DNA of 13,529 nt from an uncultured Rhodospirillaceae bacterium (lineage in GTDB: Bacteria; Pseudomonadota; Alphaproteobacteria; Rhodospirillales; UBA2165): positions 1 to 13,529 of the forward strand of contig CAJXJM010000022.1 in the NCBI GenBank assembly GCA_913054205.1, written 5' to 3'. This document shows, piece after piece, positions 7,546 to 13,529 of the stretch. The position numbers were made by a program, and so were the translations under genes. The notes beneath the pieces are model-generated. The model was not told the origin of the DNA, did no database searches, and worked only from the letters and a program-made list of their open reading frames with translations. Position 1 is the stretch's first letter, and the number at the start of each line of letters is the position of its first letter.

Positions 7546-7919
7546 AGCGAGCCGGTGAATTTGTAGCCGCAGCCGGGAACCGTAACGATTAGCTTTGGCT
7601 TTTTGGGTTCGCTCTCAATTTTTTTGCGAACTCGGCTGATTAAGACGTCTATCAAGCGATCCGATGGCGCATCGTCGTCTCGGCTGACGGCATCCAATAA
7701 AAAGTCGCAAGTAAGCACGCGGTTGGGCGCTTTGACGAGGGCGGAAAACAAATTAAACTCGGCATTGGTGAGCATAACATCACTGCCGTCAGGGTTTGTG
7801 ATCGAGCGACCACTCATATCCACTTTCCAGCCATCAAATTCAATCGCGCCATTGTCTCGTGAGGAAATGTCTATTGTCCCATAGCCTCGGGACCTGCCAA
7901 GTAAATTGTGAACTCTCAA
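7542..7919 (-). CDS. N-terminally truncated OmpR/PhoB-type response regulator (winged-helix domain)
   Basis: From a TTG start this encodes 125 residues containing an intact OmpR/PhoB winged-helix: LTNAEFNLFSAL, a recognition-helix region SDRLIDVLISRVRKKIE, and the wing VTVPGCGYKFTG. The same frame stays open upstream to a TGA at 7965-7967. The extra codons read ALYLTKPFDPEELVLRV, which is the end of a receiver domain (the conserved KPF motif and alpha-5). The phosphoacceptor Asp and the rest of the receiver are missing, and neither the other minus frame examined nor upstream sequence restores them. So this is a deletion product: either a pseudogene or a constitutive, unphosphorylatable DNA-binding protein. 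A GGAAG lies 8 nt before the TTG. No histidine kinase is nearby. The wing has unusual Pro and Cys where Arg and Val are common. Confidence 0.75.
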   Translation of the reverse strand: MRVHNLLGRSRGYGTIDISSRDNGAIEFDGWKVDMSGRSITNPDGSDVMLTNAEFNLFSALVKAPNRVLTCDFLLDAVSRDDDAPSDRLIDVLISRVRKKIESEPKKPKLIVTVPGCGYKFTGSL

Positions 7920-7959
7920 GACAAGTTCTTCCGGGTCGAACGGCTTGGTTAAATATAAA

Positions 7960-7974
7960 GCCTCTCAAAGAGGC
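7960..7974. repeat. Short hairpin at the response-regulator break point
   Basis: GCCTCT (7960-7965) and AGAGGC (7969-7974) form a 6-bp stem with a CAA loop. It holds both the TGA that closes the regulator frame on the minus strand and the AGAGG that can serve as ribosome site for the ATG at 7979 on the plus strand. It lies exactly where receiver homology stops. Confidence 0.5.
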
Positions 7975-7978
7975 GATC

Positions 7979-8185
7979 ATGACGGATCGCAAGGAAAATA
8001 ATAATCTTCGCAAGCAGGTCGAGACGGACCGCGATATAATCAAATCACTAGATGAGAAAGTTAAATTTCTAGAAGATACGGTTAGGGCCATTGATATGGA
8101 TTTAAAAGCTGTGCAACACCAATCGAGGACGCGCACCCCGCCGGTAAAACCTTCATCTGGAAATGCTACCGGCACCACCGGTTGA
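7979..8185 (+). CDS. Small coiled-coil protein, hypothetical
   Basis: The proposed 68-residue product starts at ATG 7979, preceded by AGAGG at 7969-7973; an ATG at 7859 in the same frame lies inside the antisense regulator and is a poorer choice. Residues ~5-48 are charged with hydrophobics at heptad spacing (LRKQVETDRDIIKSLDEKV, then FLEDTVRAIDMDL), typical of a coiled coil. The tail (~50-68) is rich in Pro, Ser, Thr and Gly. No family is recognised. There is no signal peptide or membrane segment. It is convergent with the JAMM gene, ending 24 bp before it. Coherent heptads favour a real gene, but its length makes this uncertain. Confidence 0.5.
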   Translation: MTDRKENNNLRKQVETDRDIIKSLDEKVKFLEDTVRAIDMDLKAVQHQSRTRTPPVKPSSGNATGTTG

Positions 8186-8209
8186 TATATATTTGAACGG
8201 CTCGATTTC

Positions 8210-8629
8210 TCAATTTATAATTTTGCAGTTTACTTCCCTAAATTTATTGGCCGTTTGATCCAATTGATGGGTTTTAATTTCTGCTGCCTGACCGTCTCGG
8301 ACTGACACAATCAACCAAATCAAGTCTGGCTCAAAAGCCATCGCGAGATCGGTAGCGGACGGCATTGCCGGATGATCAGGATGGGAATGATAATGGCCGA
8401 TTATTTGTTCCGCCGATCCGCGGAGCTTGCGTTCCAGATCGATACGGATTTGCGGATCTATTTCGAAGCGATCCAGGCCTTGATCGGTGAGAAGATTTGG
8501 GCTTGAAACAACGCGGCTCACGACCAAGCTGTTGCCACTCCCCACCAACAAGCCGCAACATTCTGACGGGTAGGCGGCTTCGGCGGCAGCCTTAATTTGA
8601 TTGAGTTGCGATTGGCTGCAGGTGATCAC
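8210..8629 (-). CDS. JAMM/M67 family metalloprotease (Mov34/MPN/PAD-1 domain)
   Basis: A 139-residue protein that is essentially one MPN+ domain. The JAMM zinc motif is complete: Glu23 in PSECCGLLVG, then HSHP with His81 and His83, seven residues, Ser91 and Asp94. Bacterial relatives are isopeptidases or peptidases that trim ubiquitin-like or sulfur-carrier proteins (for example Mec+); no such carrier, E1-like or cysteine-synthase gene is present here, so the substrate is unknown. Translation starts at GTG, whose GTGA (8626-8629) overlaps the stop of the upstream membrane-protein gene, implying coupled translation. It is cytoplasmic by sequence (no signal). Confidence 0.88.
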   Translation of the reverse strand: MITCSQSQLNQIKAAAEAAYPSECCGLLVGSGNSLVVSRVVSSPNLLTDQGLDRFEIDPQIRIDLERKLRGSAEQIIGHYHSHPDHPAMPSATDLAMAFEPDLIWLIVSVRDGQAAEIKTHQLDQTANKFREVNCKIIN

Positions 8630-8994
8630 TGTTTGTGATCAAACCGGATGCGCCGCAGGACGGCACCGGTTTCAGCATCCAAGATGAGTATGCGATCGCG
8701 CTTCGCCTCATTGATTATATGAACAATGATTTTATCGCCCGAGGTTTCTATCTCCCTCACCCAAGAACCTTGCGCCAAGGGGATCGATACATTTGTCGGC
8801 AGCTTTGCTTGAATTTGAGCCTGAACCGCCGAAGCTTTACTGACTTTTGCAGGTGCTGTGTCGCTGGTTTTGAAAAATTTAAAGTCGGGATTGGAGGCGC
8901 GCTGATTCAATCCATAACCCAACACAACAAGTCCGACGACAATAATGATACCGAGACCCACTACAAGTGAAACTAAGGCCTTGTTTTTATGCAT
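8626..8994 (-). CDS. Small single-pass membrane protein, hypothetical (possibly DUF6476-like)
   Basis: A 122-residue protein with one strong N-terminal membrane helix (residues ~7-29, rich in V, I, G and L) after a Lys-containing MHKNK cytoplasmic end. A linker follows, then a ~60-residue domain that probably lies in the periplasm (WVREIETSGDKIIVHIIN, then RDRILILDAETGAVLRRI). The size, topology and position beside an RluA-family gene recall the alphaproteobacterial DUF6476 group, but that name is from memory and unchecked. Function is unknown. It overlaps the JAMM gene by 4 nt and starts only 23 bp from the divergent rluD-like gene. Confidence 0.75.
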   Translation of the reverse strand: MHKNKALVSLVVGLGIIIVVGLVVLGYGLNQRASNPDFKFFKTSDTAPAKVSKASAVQAQIQAKLPTNVSIPLAQGSWVREIETSGDKIIVHIINEAKRDRILILDAETGAVLRRIRFDHKQ

Positions 8995-9017
8995 GTTTTT
9001 AGTCCAGTCTTCTCCAC

Positions 9018-10001
9018 ATGAACGAGCAATCGAACAATCAGATCCTAAATGTGACGGTGAGAGCCGAATTCGCTGGCAGCCGTCTCGACAAGTTTCTCAC
9101 CGAAAGTTTTGCCGAACATTCCCGCAGCCGCATTAAAACCTTAATTGTGGACGGATATATAACGCGTGCGGGGGCGAAAGTAACGGACCCTTCGCGCCGG
9201 GTCAAACCCGGTGAAGGCTATGAAATTACGGTTCCAGCCACAAAGTCGGCAATCCCAGTTGGCCAAAATATAGATATTGATGTGGTTTATGAAGACGATG
9301 ATTTGATCATCATTGATAAACCTGCCGGACTTGTCGTCCATCCTGCCCCCGGCAATCCCGATAACACTTTGGTCAACGCCTTAATTGCTCATTGCGGCGA
9401 GAGCCTTTCCGGTATCGGCGGCGAAGCTCGCCCTGGCATTGTTCATCGCCTGGACAAAGATACCAGCGGCCTGATCGTTGCGGCTAAGAACGACATTGCC
9501 CACCGTGGATTGGCCGCACAATTTTCCGATCACAGTTTAGATCGTGCCTATAAAGCAGTGGTCTGGGGTGTGCCCAAATCGAAGTCAGGTGAGATCGAAG
9601 GTAATATTGGGCGCAATCCTCGCAACCGGAAGAAAATGGCAATCGTCAAGCGAGGCGGAAAGCATGCTCTAACGCATTACAAAGTCGAAAAGCGCATTGG
9701 ACTGGACAATGTGTATTGGGCGAGTTTGATCGAATGTAGATTGGAAACCGGACGGACACATCAAATCAGAGTTCACATGACAAGCATGGGTCACCCGATC
9801 ATTGGAGATCCGATTTATGGGTCAAAAAATGCCAAAAAATCGAAAAATGATGTTTCAATCGTGTTTCAAAACACCGTAAAAACGCTAAATCGGCAGGCCT
9901 TACATGCCTATTTGATCGGTTTTTACCACCCCACTAGTGGGGAGAAAATAAGCTTCAAAAGCCCGCTTCCCCGAGATATTTTGGCTCTTTTGGAAGCCTG
10001 A
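9018..10001 (+). CDS. rluD: RluA-family 23S rRNA pseudouridine synthase (RluD-like)
   Basis: A 327-residue protein of normal RluD length. An S4 RNA-binding domain (residues ~19-75, SRLDKFL through RVKPGEGYEITV) is followed by the catalytic domain. The catalytic Asp146 is in HRLDKDTSG (143-151), with LETGRTHQIRVH and a HPIIGDPIYG block later. RluD converts uridines in helix 69 of 23S rRNA to pseudouridine; RluC would be the main alternative, and the HRLDKDTSG form with an S4 domain favours RluD. No strong ribosome site precedes the ATG at 9018, and the region between it and the divergent neighbour is only 23 bp. In many alphaproteobacteria rpoH follows on the same strand; here it does not. Confidence 0.88.
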   Translation: MNEQSNNQILNVTVRAEFAGSRLDKFLTESFAEHSRSRIKTLIVDGYITRAGAKVTDPSRRVKPGEGYEITVPATKSAIPVGQNIDIDVVYEDDDLIIIDKPAGLVVHPAPGNPDNTLVNALIAHCGESLSGIGGEARPGIVHRLDKDTSGLIVAAKNDIAHRGLAAQFSDHSLDRAYKAVVWGVPKSKSGEIEGNIGRNPRNRKKMAIVKRGGKHALTHYKVEKRIGLDNVYWASLIECRLETGRTHQIRVHMTSMGHPIIGDPIYGSKNAKKSKNDVSIVFQNTVKTLNRQALHAYLIGFYHPTSGEKISFKSPLPRDILALLEA

Positions 10002-10125
10002 ATTAGCCTTTGTAACAGTCGCTTACACTTTCGCACACTTCGTAAATTGACCCAGAAGCGCTCTCCCGGCATCATAATTTTACCTTTCGTTAACCTTATG
10101 GAAACGCAAGGCAAAGAATTAAAGG

Positions 10126-10623
10126 TCATTTTGAGGTGGCCTCAATTAATTGGGTGGAGTGAAATAAAATGGCAGTACAAACAGTTGATGGCGGCGTGGT
10201 TTCGTGTGCTGCGTCTTGATCGTCCGTTATACCTTGAGTTTCAGTTGGGTCCGATTCAAGAGGTTCATTTTCAGCCTCTTCATCCTCCTCTGGTTCCTCT
10301 GAAGTCTCTGACTCGTCCGGGGCAGAGGATTCCTGCTCAGCGACGTCGCTTTCCTCGCCCTTTTCAGCTTCTTCCGGCGAATCAGGTTGATTTGATAGTT
10401 CGGGTGTATCGGCCGATTCACTACTTTCCGAAGGTTCTGAGTCATCATTTCCACTCGGAGAATGTTCTTCTACAACATCCGGCGAATCGGGCGCATCAGT
10501 CGGTTCGCCCTCAGCAGAATCACCTTCGGGCGCGGCTGCACCTTCGGCTGGTGGGGGCATTCCTTCATCTTTATCCGGATTAGGCTCTGAGCCAATTTCC
10601 AGTTCTGTTGACGTATCCGCCAT
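10126..10623 (-). CDS. Extremely acidic, arginine-free disordered protein, hypothetical
   Basis: A 165-residue protein in which 53 residues are Asp or Glu (35 E, 18 D), with only three Lys and no Arg. Most of the rest is Ser, Pro, Thr, Ala and Gly, so residues ~1-148 should be intrinsically disordered. No signal peptide or domain is recognised. The last ~18 residues (STVCTAILFHST onward) abruptly change to a hydrophobic, low-charge character. It lies downstream of purA on the same strand, separated by 176 bp that contain a possible promoter. The ORF on the opposite strand at 10047-10583 is an antisense shadow (Arg, His, Pro and Leu from complements of Asp and Glu codons). No strong ribosome site is visible, so the start is moderate. 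Confidence 0.6.
   Translation of the reverse strand: MADTSTELEIGSEPNPDKDEGMPPPAEGAAAPEGDSAEGEPTDAPDSPDVVEEHSPSGNDDSEPSESSESADTPELSNQPDSPEEAEKGEESDVAEQESSAPDESETSEEPEEDEEAENEPLESDPTETQGITDDQDAAHETTPPSTVCTAILFHSTQLIEATSK
10131..10145. terminator. Short hairpin between convergent rluD-like and acidic-protein genes
   Basis: TTGAGG (10131-10136), TGG loop, and CCTCAA (10140-10145) form a 6-bp stem at the 3' end of the leftward acidic ORF, just before its TGA at 10126-10128. It is followed on that strand by a moderately T-rich stretch, not a proper U-tract. It is a weak terminator candidate only. The rest of 10002-10125 shows nothing recognisable. Confidence 0.3.
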
Positions 10624-10698
10624 AAATTCTGATCACTTTTCTAGCGTCAGGTCTTCGATAACTGTCGGTTAGCTAATTCGACCTCTTTCAGAGCACTC

Positions 10699-10704
10699 AT
10701 TATA
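10699..10704 (-). promoter_or_regulatory. Possible -10 box for the acidic-protein gene
   Basis: The minus strand reads TATAAT here, a perfect consensus -10, about 75 nt before the acidic gene's ATG. The position 16-18 nt upstream has no good -35 match (GGAGCA), so it is only suggestive. It would give the gene its own transcript separate from purA. Confidence 0.3.
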
Positions 10705-10743
10705 GAGCAAATACGCCAGAATGCTCCTCATAACGCACAATTG

Positions 10744-10777
10744 GGCAAACTTTTAGAATTCTTTCTTGAAGTTTGTC
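10744..10777. repeat. Inverted repeat downstream of purA
   Basis: CAAACTT (10746-10752) and AAGTTTG (10769-10775) are perfect inverted repeats, extendable to nine pairs with one G-U, around a 16-nt loop. It starts 23 bp after the purA stop. It could be a transcript-end stem, but no U-tract follows in the purA direction, so terminator function is doubtful. Confidence 0.35.
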
Positions 10778-10799
10778 GCATGCGTTAATTTAAATATGC

Positions 10800-12092
10800 T
10801 TAATCTTCAAAAGGATCGTTCACTAAAATAGTGTCTTCGCGCTCTGGACTGGTCGAAAGCATGGCGACCGGCGCTTCAATTAGCTCTTCAATGCGCCGGA
10901 TATATTTAATCGCTGTTGCCGGCAAATCAGCCCAGGACCGCGCGCCAAAAGTGCCTTCGGTCCAACCTTCGAGTGTTTCATAAACCGGCTCGACTTTTGA
11001 TTGACCGATCATTGATGCCGGAAAATGATCTATGCTCTCGCCGTCGATCGTGTATCCCGTACATACTTTTAATTCGTCGAAGCCATCCAGCACATCAAGT
11101 TTCGTTAAGGCGATACCAGTGATACCGCTTACTTTGACGGCTTGGCGTACCATGACGGCATCAAACCAGCCACAGCGTCTTTTGCGGCCCGTGACGGTAC
11201 CAAATTCGTGACCGCGTTCACCGAGTTTTTGGCCGATTTCATCTTCTAGCTCTGTGGGGAAAGGACCTGATCCGACCCGCGTCGTATAGGCCTTTGTGAT
11301 TCCAAGATTGTAATTGGCGGCCTTTGCCCCTTGTCCAGATCCGACGGTGGCGGCTCCAGCAACCGTATTGGAGGAGGTAACGAACGGATAGGTGCCGTGG
11401 TCGTTATCCAGCATTGCGCCCTGTGCGCCCTCAAAAAGAATGCGTTTGCCATCGCGCCGGGCTTCGTCCAACTGATGCCAGACAGTCTTCACGAAGGGCA
11501 GGATTTTTGGTGCGACTTCCAGAAGAGGCCCAAGAATTTCGTCACGTGTGAATTCCGCAGAGCCAAGTCCGCGCATCAACGCATTATGATGCAGCAATAA
11601 ATTATCGATGCGTTCTTCCAGCGTTTCGACATCGGCCAAATCGCCGGCACGAACTGCGCGCCGCCCGACTTTGTCTTCATATGCCGGACCAATGCCGCGG
11701 CCGGTCGTGCCAATTTTAGCGCCGCCCAAAGTTTCTTCTCGGGCTTTATCCAATTTTGAATGAAGCGGTAAAATCAAAGAGGTGTTTTCCGCAATCGAAA
11801 GATTGTCCGGCGAAACGTCGACGCCTTGGCCCTTGAGAGTTTCGATTTCCTGCAACAGAGCCCAAGGATCCAGCACGACACCATTGCCGATCACCGATTT
11901 TTTGCCAGGACGGACAATGCCGGACGGTAATAGGCTTAGCTTGTAAGTGACATTGTCGATCACCAGCGTATGGCCCGCATTGTGTCCACCTTGAAATCTT
12001 ACGACCACATCGGCCCGCTCTGAAAGCCAATCGACAATCTTACCTTTTCCTTCGTCGCCCCATTGAGCGCCGACGACGACTACATTCGCCAT
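10800..12092 (-). CDS. purA: Adenylosuccinate synthetase
   Basis: A 430-residue protein, the standard bacterial PurA length. It catalyses IMP + aspartate + GTP to adenylosuccinate + GDP + phosphate, the first committed step to AMP, in the cytoplasm. Seen: P-loop-like [11 protein letters not shown] (8-18) with catalytic Asp13, QGGHNAGHT with His41 (the same numbers as the E. coli enzyme), [13 protein letters not shown], the [12 protein letters not shown] switch region, and [11 protein letters not shown]. The start is supported by an AGAGG ribosome site 12 nt upstream. It lies 24 bp after hisZ and is presumably in the same operon. Nothing is missing or unusual. Confidence 0.98.
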   Translation of the reverse strand: MANVVVVGAQWGDEGKGKIVDWLSERADVVVRFQGGHNAGHTLVIDNVTYKLSLLPSGIVRPGKKSVIGNGVVLDPWALLQEIETLKGQGVDVSPDNLSIAENTSLILPLHSKLDKAREETLGGAKIGTTGRGIGPAYEDKVGRRAVRAGDLADVETLEERIDNLLLHHNALMRGLGSAEFTRDEILGPLLEVAPKILPFVKTVWHQLDEARRDGKRILFEGAQGAMLDNDHGTYPFVTSSNTVAGAATVGSGQGAKAANYNLGITKAYTTRVGSGPFPTELEDEIGQKLGERGHEFGTVTGRKRRCGWFDAVMVRQAVKVSGITGIALTKLDVLDGFDELKVCTGYTIDGESIDHFPASMIGQSKVEPVYETLEGWTEGTFGARSWADLPATAIKYIRRIEELIEAPVAMLSTSPEREDTILVNDPFED

Positions 12093-12116
12093 AATATTTT
12101 GTTTCCTCTAAGAATT

Positions 12117-13292
12117 TTAAACAGCTGAGACGTCGCTGCCATTCCAATAATGTGTACAGCCGGCTTGTTCCGCTTGCTGCTCTATTTGATCACTGATTTG
12201 TGGATCGGCTGCAAATTGTTCGACGACAATCCATCCTTCGGATCTTAAATTTTGCGCGACTTCGGGGGCGTCGGCAACATAAACTCGGTCGTGCAAAGCC
12301 GGCTCCGGCAGGGCGCGTAAAATGGTGTCGACAAATAAAGAAACGCCGGTTGCAGTCTCTTCGGTGTCGTTGCCGTTGGCATCATTCGCCAAGTACCGTC
12401 CGCCGCGTCCAATCTCACCTCGAACATCAAGAGCGAAAAATGTGAAAGTGACACCCGTATGATATTCATACCCCCGCGTTTCCACCGGATCGATCGTGAT
12501 TTTCAACTTCGGCGCGCGCTCCTGGAGACACGCTACGACCGATGAAAGGGTGTCCAGTTCTTCTTTGGCATTTTTAGGAAGATCAATTTTGTTTAATATT
12601 TCCAATGACTTATTAGCTGGCCCTACGGATTTTAAGAGGCCCGAAAAAAGCGCAACTGCGGTGTCGCCAATCTTATCGCTCAGCGCCGTGATCGCCGGCG
12701 CATCTTTTTGGTTGAGGGCAGATTTGAGGCCACCATCATCTTCCGCTATATCTATTTCCAAGGCGGCACAGATTGCCGGTACCAAGGTCGGCAATCCGAT
12801 ATCAACTGATAAATTGGGGACACCCAAATCGGTCAAAGCCTCTGCCGCCATCAGCACGACCTCAGCATCTGCTTCCGGCGCGGTCGAGCCAATTAGCTCG
12901 GCGCCGATTTGACCAAACTGACGTTTTGGCCGGAGGTCCGATCCTTTAACGCGCAAAACCTGTCCGGCATAACTCAGCCGAATAGGGCGCGGTACATCGC
13001 TCAACCGAGTGGAGGCAATGCGGGCAATTTGTAGCGTCATATCAGCGCGAACGCCCAGCATGCGCTGTGAAACAGGGTCCATCATGCGAAAGGTTTGCTG
13101 CGCTGTGGCACTACCGCTGCCACTCAGCAAAATTTCTTCAAATTCGACCAGAGGTGGTTTGACCCGCTCATATCCAAACTTGGAAAATGATGCCATAAGA
13201 CTTTCAGTCACTTTCGCTTCAAACTCCGCCTCCGGAGGCAGAATATCGGCGAGACCGGCAGGCAAAAGCCCTTGGTGAGTGGTGTCGTTCAT
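12117..13292 (-). CDS. hisZ: ATP phosphoribosyltransferase regulatory subunit HisZ
   Basis: About 391 residues from ATG 13292; the frame extends three codons to a TTG at 13301, but the ATG is preferred. The protein is a histidyl-tRNA-synthetase paralogue with the HisZ landmarks: GLLPAGLADILPPEAE at the N-terminus, VRADMT and RLSYAGQVLR (motif 2-like), QIGAELIG, and a truncated C-terminal part with GYEYHTGVTF and GRGGRY. It lacks a tRNA-anticodon-binding domain, as HisZ does. HisZ pairs with a short-form HisG to make the first enzyme of histidine synthesis and mediates histidine feedback; hisG is not in the window. No strong ribosome site precedes the ATG. hisZ and purA neighbours are common in alphaproteobacteria, and both pathways meet at AICAR. 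Confidence 0.93.
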   Translation of the reverse strand: MNDTTHQGLLPAGLADILPPEAEFEAKVTESLMASFSKFGYERVKPPLVEFEEILLSGSGSATAQQTFRMMDPVSQRMLGVRADMTLQIARIASTRLSDVPRPIRLSYAGQVLRVKGSDLRPKRQFGQIGAELIGSTAPEADAEVVLMAAEALTDLGVPNLSVDIGLPTLVPAICAALEIDIAEDDGGLKSALNQKDAPAITALSDKIGDTAVALFSGLLKSVGPANKSLEILNKIDLPKNAKEELDTLSSVVACLQERAPKLKITIDPVETRGYEYHTGVTFTFFALDVRGEIGRGGRYLANDANGNDTEETATGVSLFVDTILRALPEPALHDRVYVADAPEVAQNLRSEGWIVVEQFAADPQISDQIEQQAEQAGCTHYWNGSDVSAV

Positions 13293-13370
13293 GCGTGTCA
13301 AATCCGTTTAACTGGAATACCTAAATTCGCAGCTGTTTATAAAAGTTATTTCAGAAGGATGCACCACCTA

Positions 13371-13481
13371 TTAGGGGATTTGAACAGATTTTCGGCGGAT
13401 AGTTTTGCCGAGATTTTCCAACAATATAGGTGAGAGCCGACGGGCAACCGATGCGCCATCGGATTGATGAATGCCGGCAAC
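13371..13481 (-). CDS. Possible C-terminal end of an unidentified protein (truncated by contig end)
   Basis: On the minus strand 36 codons remain open from the last genomic base to a TAA at 13371-13373, giving a plausible coding-like tail (HQSDGASVARRLSPILLENL, then GKTIRRKSVQIP). It would lie upstream of and codirectional with hisZ, with a 78-bp gap. No family is recognised, and 36 codons can be open by chance. The 5' part is missing because adapter sequence begins at 13483. Confidence 0.35.
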   Translation of the reverse strand, partial: VAGIHQSDGASVARRLSPILLENLGKTIRRKSVQIP

Positions 13482-13482
13482 A

Positions 13483-13529
13483 AGATCGGAAGAGCGTCGT
13501 GTAGGGAAAGAGTGTAGATCTCGGTGGTC
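13483..13529. other. Illumina TruSeq adapter contamination
   Basis: All 47 terminal bases, beginning AGATCGGAAGAGCGTCGTGT and ending in GTAGATCTCGGTGGTC, match the read-through form of the Illumina TruSeq universal adapter. The match begins at the standard AGATCGGAAGAGC ligation site. This is an assembly artefact to be trimmed; it carries no biological information. Confidence 0.97.

Noticed and set aside
7840..8178. 112-aa minus-strand frame that might hold the missing receiver domain
   Set aside because: Its translation has no receiver landmarks (no acidic pocket, no phosphoacceptor Asp context), so a simple frameshift does not explain the regulator truncation.
10047..10583. 178-aa open frame on the plus strand, rich in Arg, His, Pro and Leu
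   Set aside because: It is the antisense image of the acidic protein's Asp, Glu and Ser codons, and has no domain or clear ribosome site. The acidic frame is preferred, though not certain.

Overview
The window looks like an alphaproteobacterial chromosome fragment, probably from a free-living, perhaps marine or metagenomic, lineage. The evidence is a hisZ-purA pair, a RluD-type pseudouridine synthase beside a JAMM protease and a small membrane protein, many 4-nt ATGA/GTGA gene overlaps, and base composition near 50% GC by eye. No rRNA, tRNA, CRISPR array, insertion sequence or phage gene was seen. The last 47 bases (13483-13529) are Illumina adapter, not genome.

Region 1 (1-7545) is a catabolic block of two divergent operons around the 4615-4787 spacer. 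Leftward: amidase-signature hydrolase, 3-hydroxyisobutyrate-dehydrogenase-like enzyme, PuuE-like (allantoinase-like) polysaccharide deacetylase, secreted ankyrin-repeat protein and a small ABM/YgiN-like monooxygenase. Rightward: two tandem cyclase-family metal hydrolases (the first with an odd Lys-rich repetitive N-terminus) and a beta-keto acid cleavage enzyme (BKACE, DUF849). The 3' part of a second, diverged hydroxyacid dehydrogenase enters from the left edge and ends at a perfect 17-bp palindrome. Amide and ring hydrolases, a beta-hydroxyacid dehydrogenase and BKACE together suggest degradation of an amide, lactam or similar N-containing compound through a beta-keto acid. The substrate cannot be read from the sequence, and no transporter is visible.

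Region 2 (7542-8185) is a scar-like junction. An OmpR/PhoB winged-helix domain has lost nearly all of its receiver domain and shares its stop palindrome TTAA with the BKACE gene. A small coiled-coil ORF starts just beyond the break, on the opposite strand.

Region 3 (8210-10001) holds a JAMM/M67 metalloprotease translationally coupled to a single-pass membrane protein. These diverge from the rluD-like gene across only 23 bp.

Region 4 (10126-13481) is leftward: an incomplete ORF at the contig end, hisZ, purA, and then a 165-aa extremely acidic, arginine-free disordered protein. HisZ is the regulatory subunit for ATP phosphoribosyltransferase, and PurA makes adenylosuccinate.
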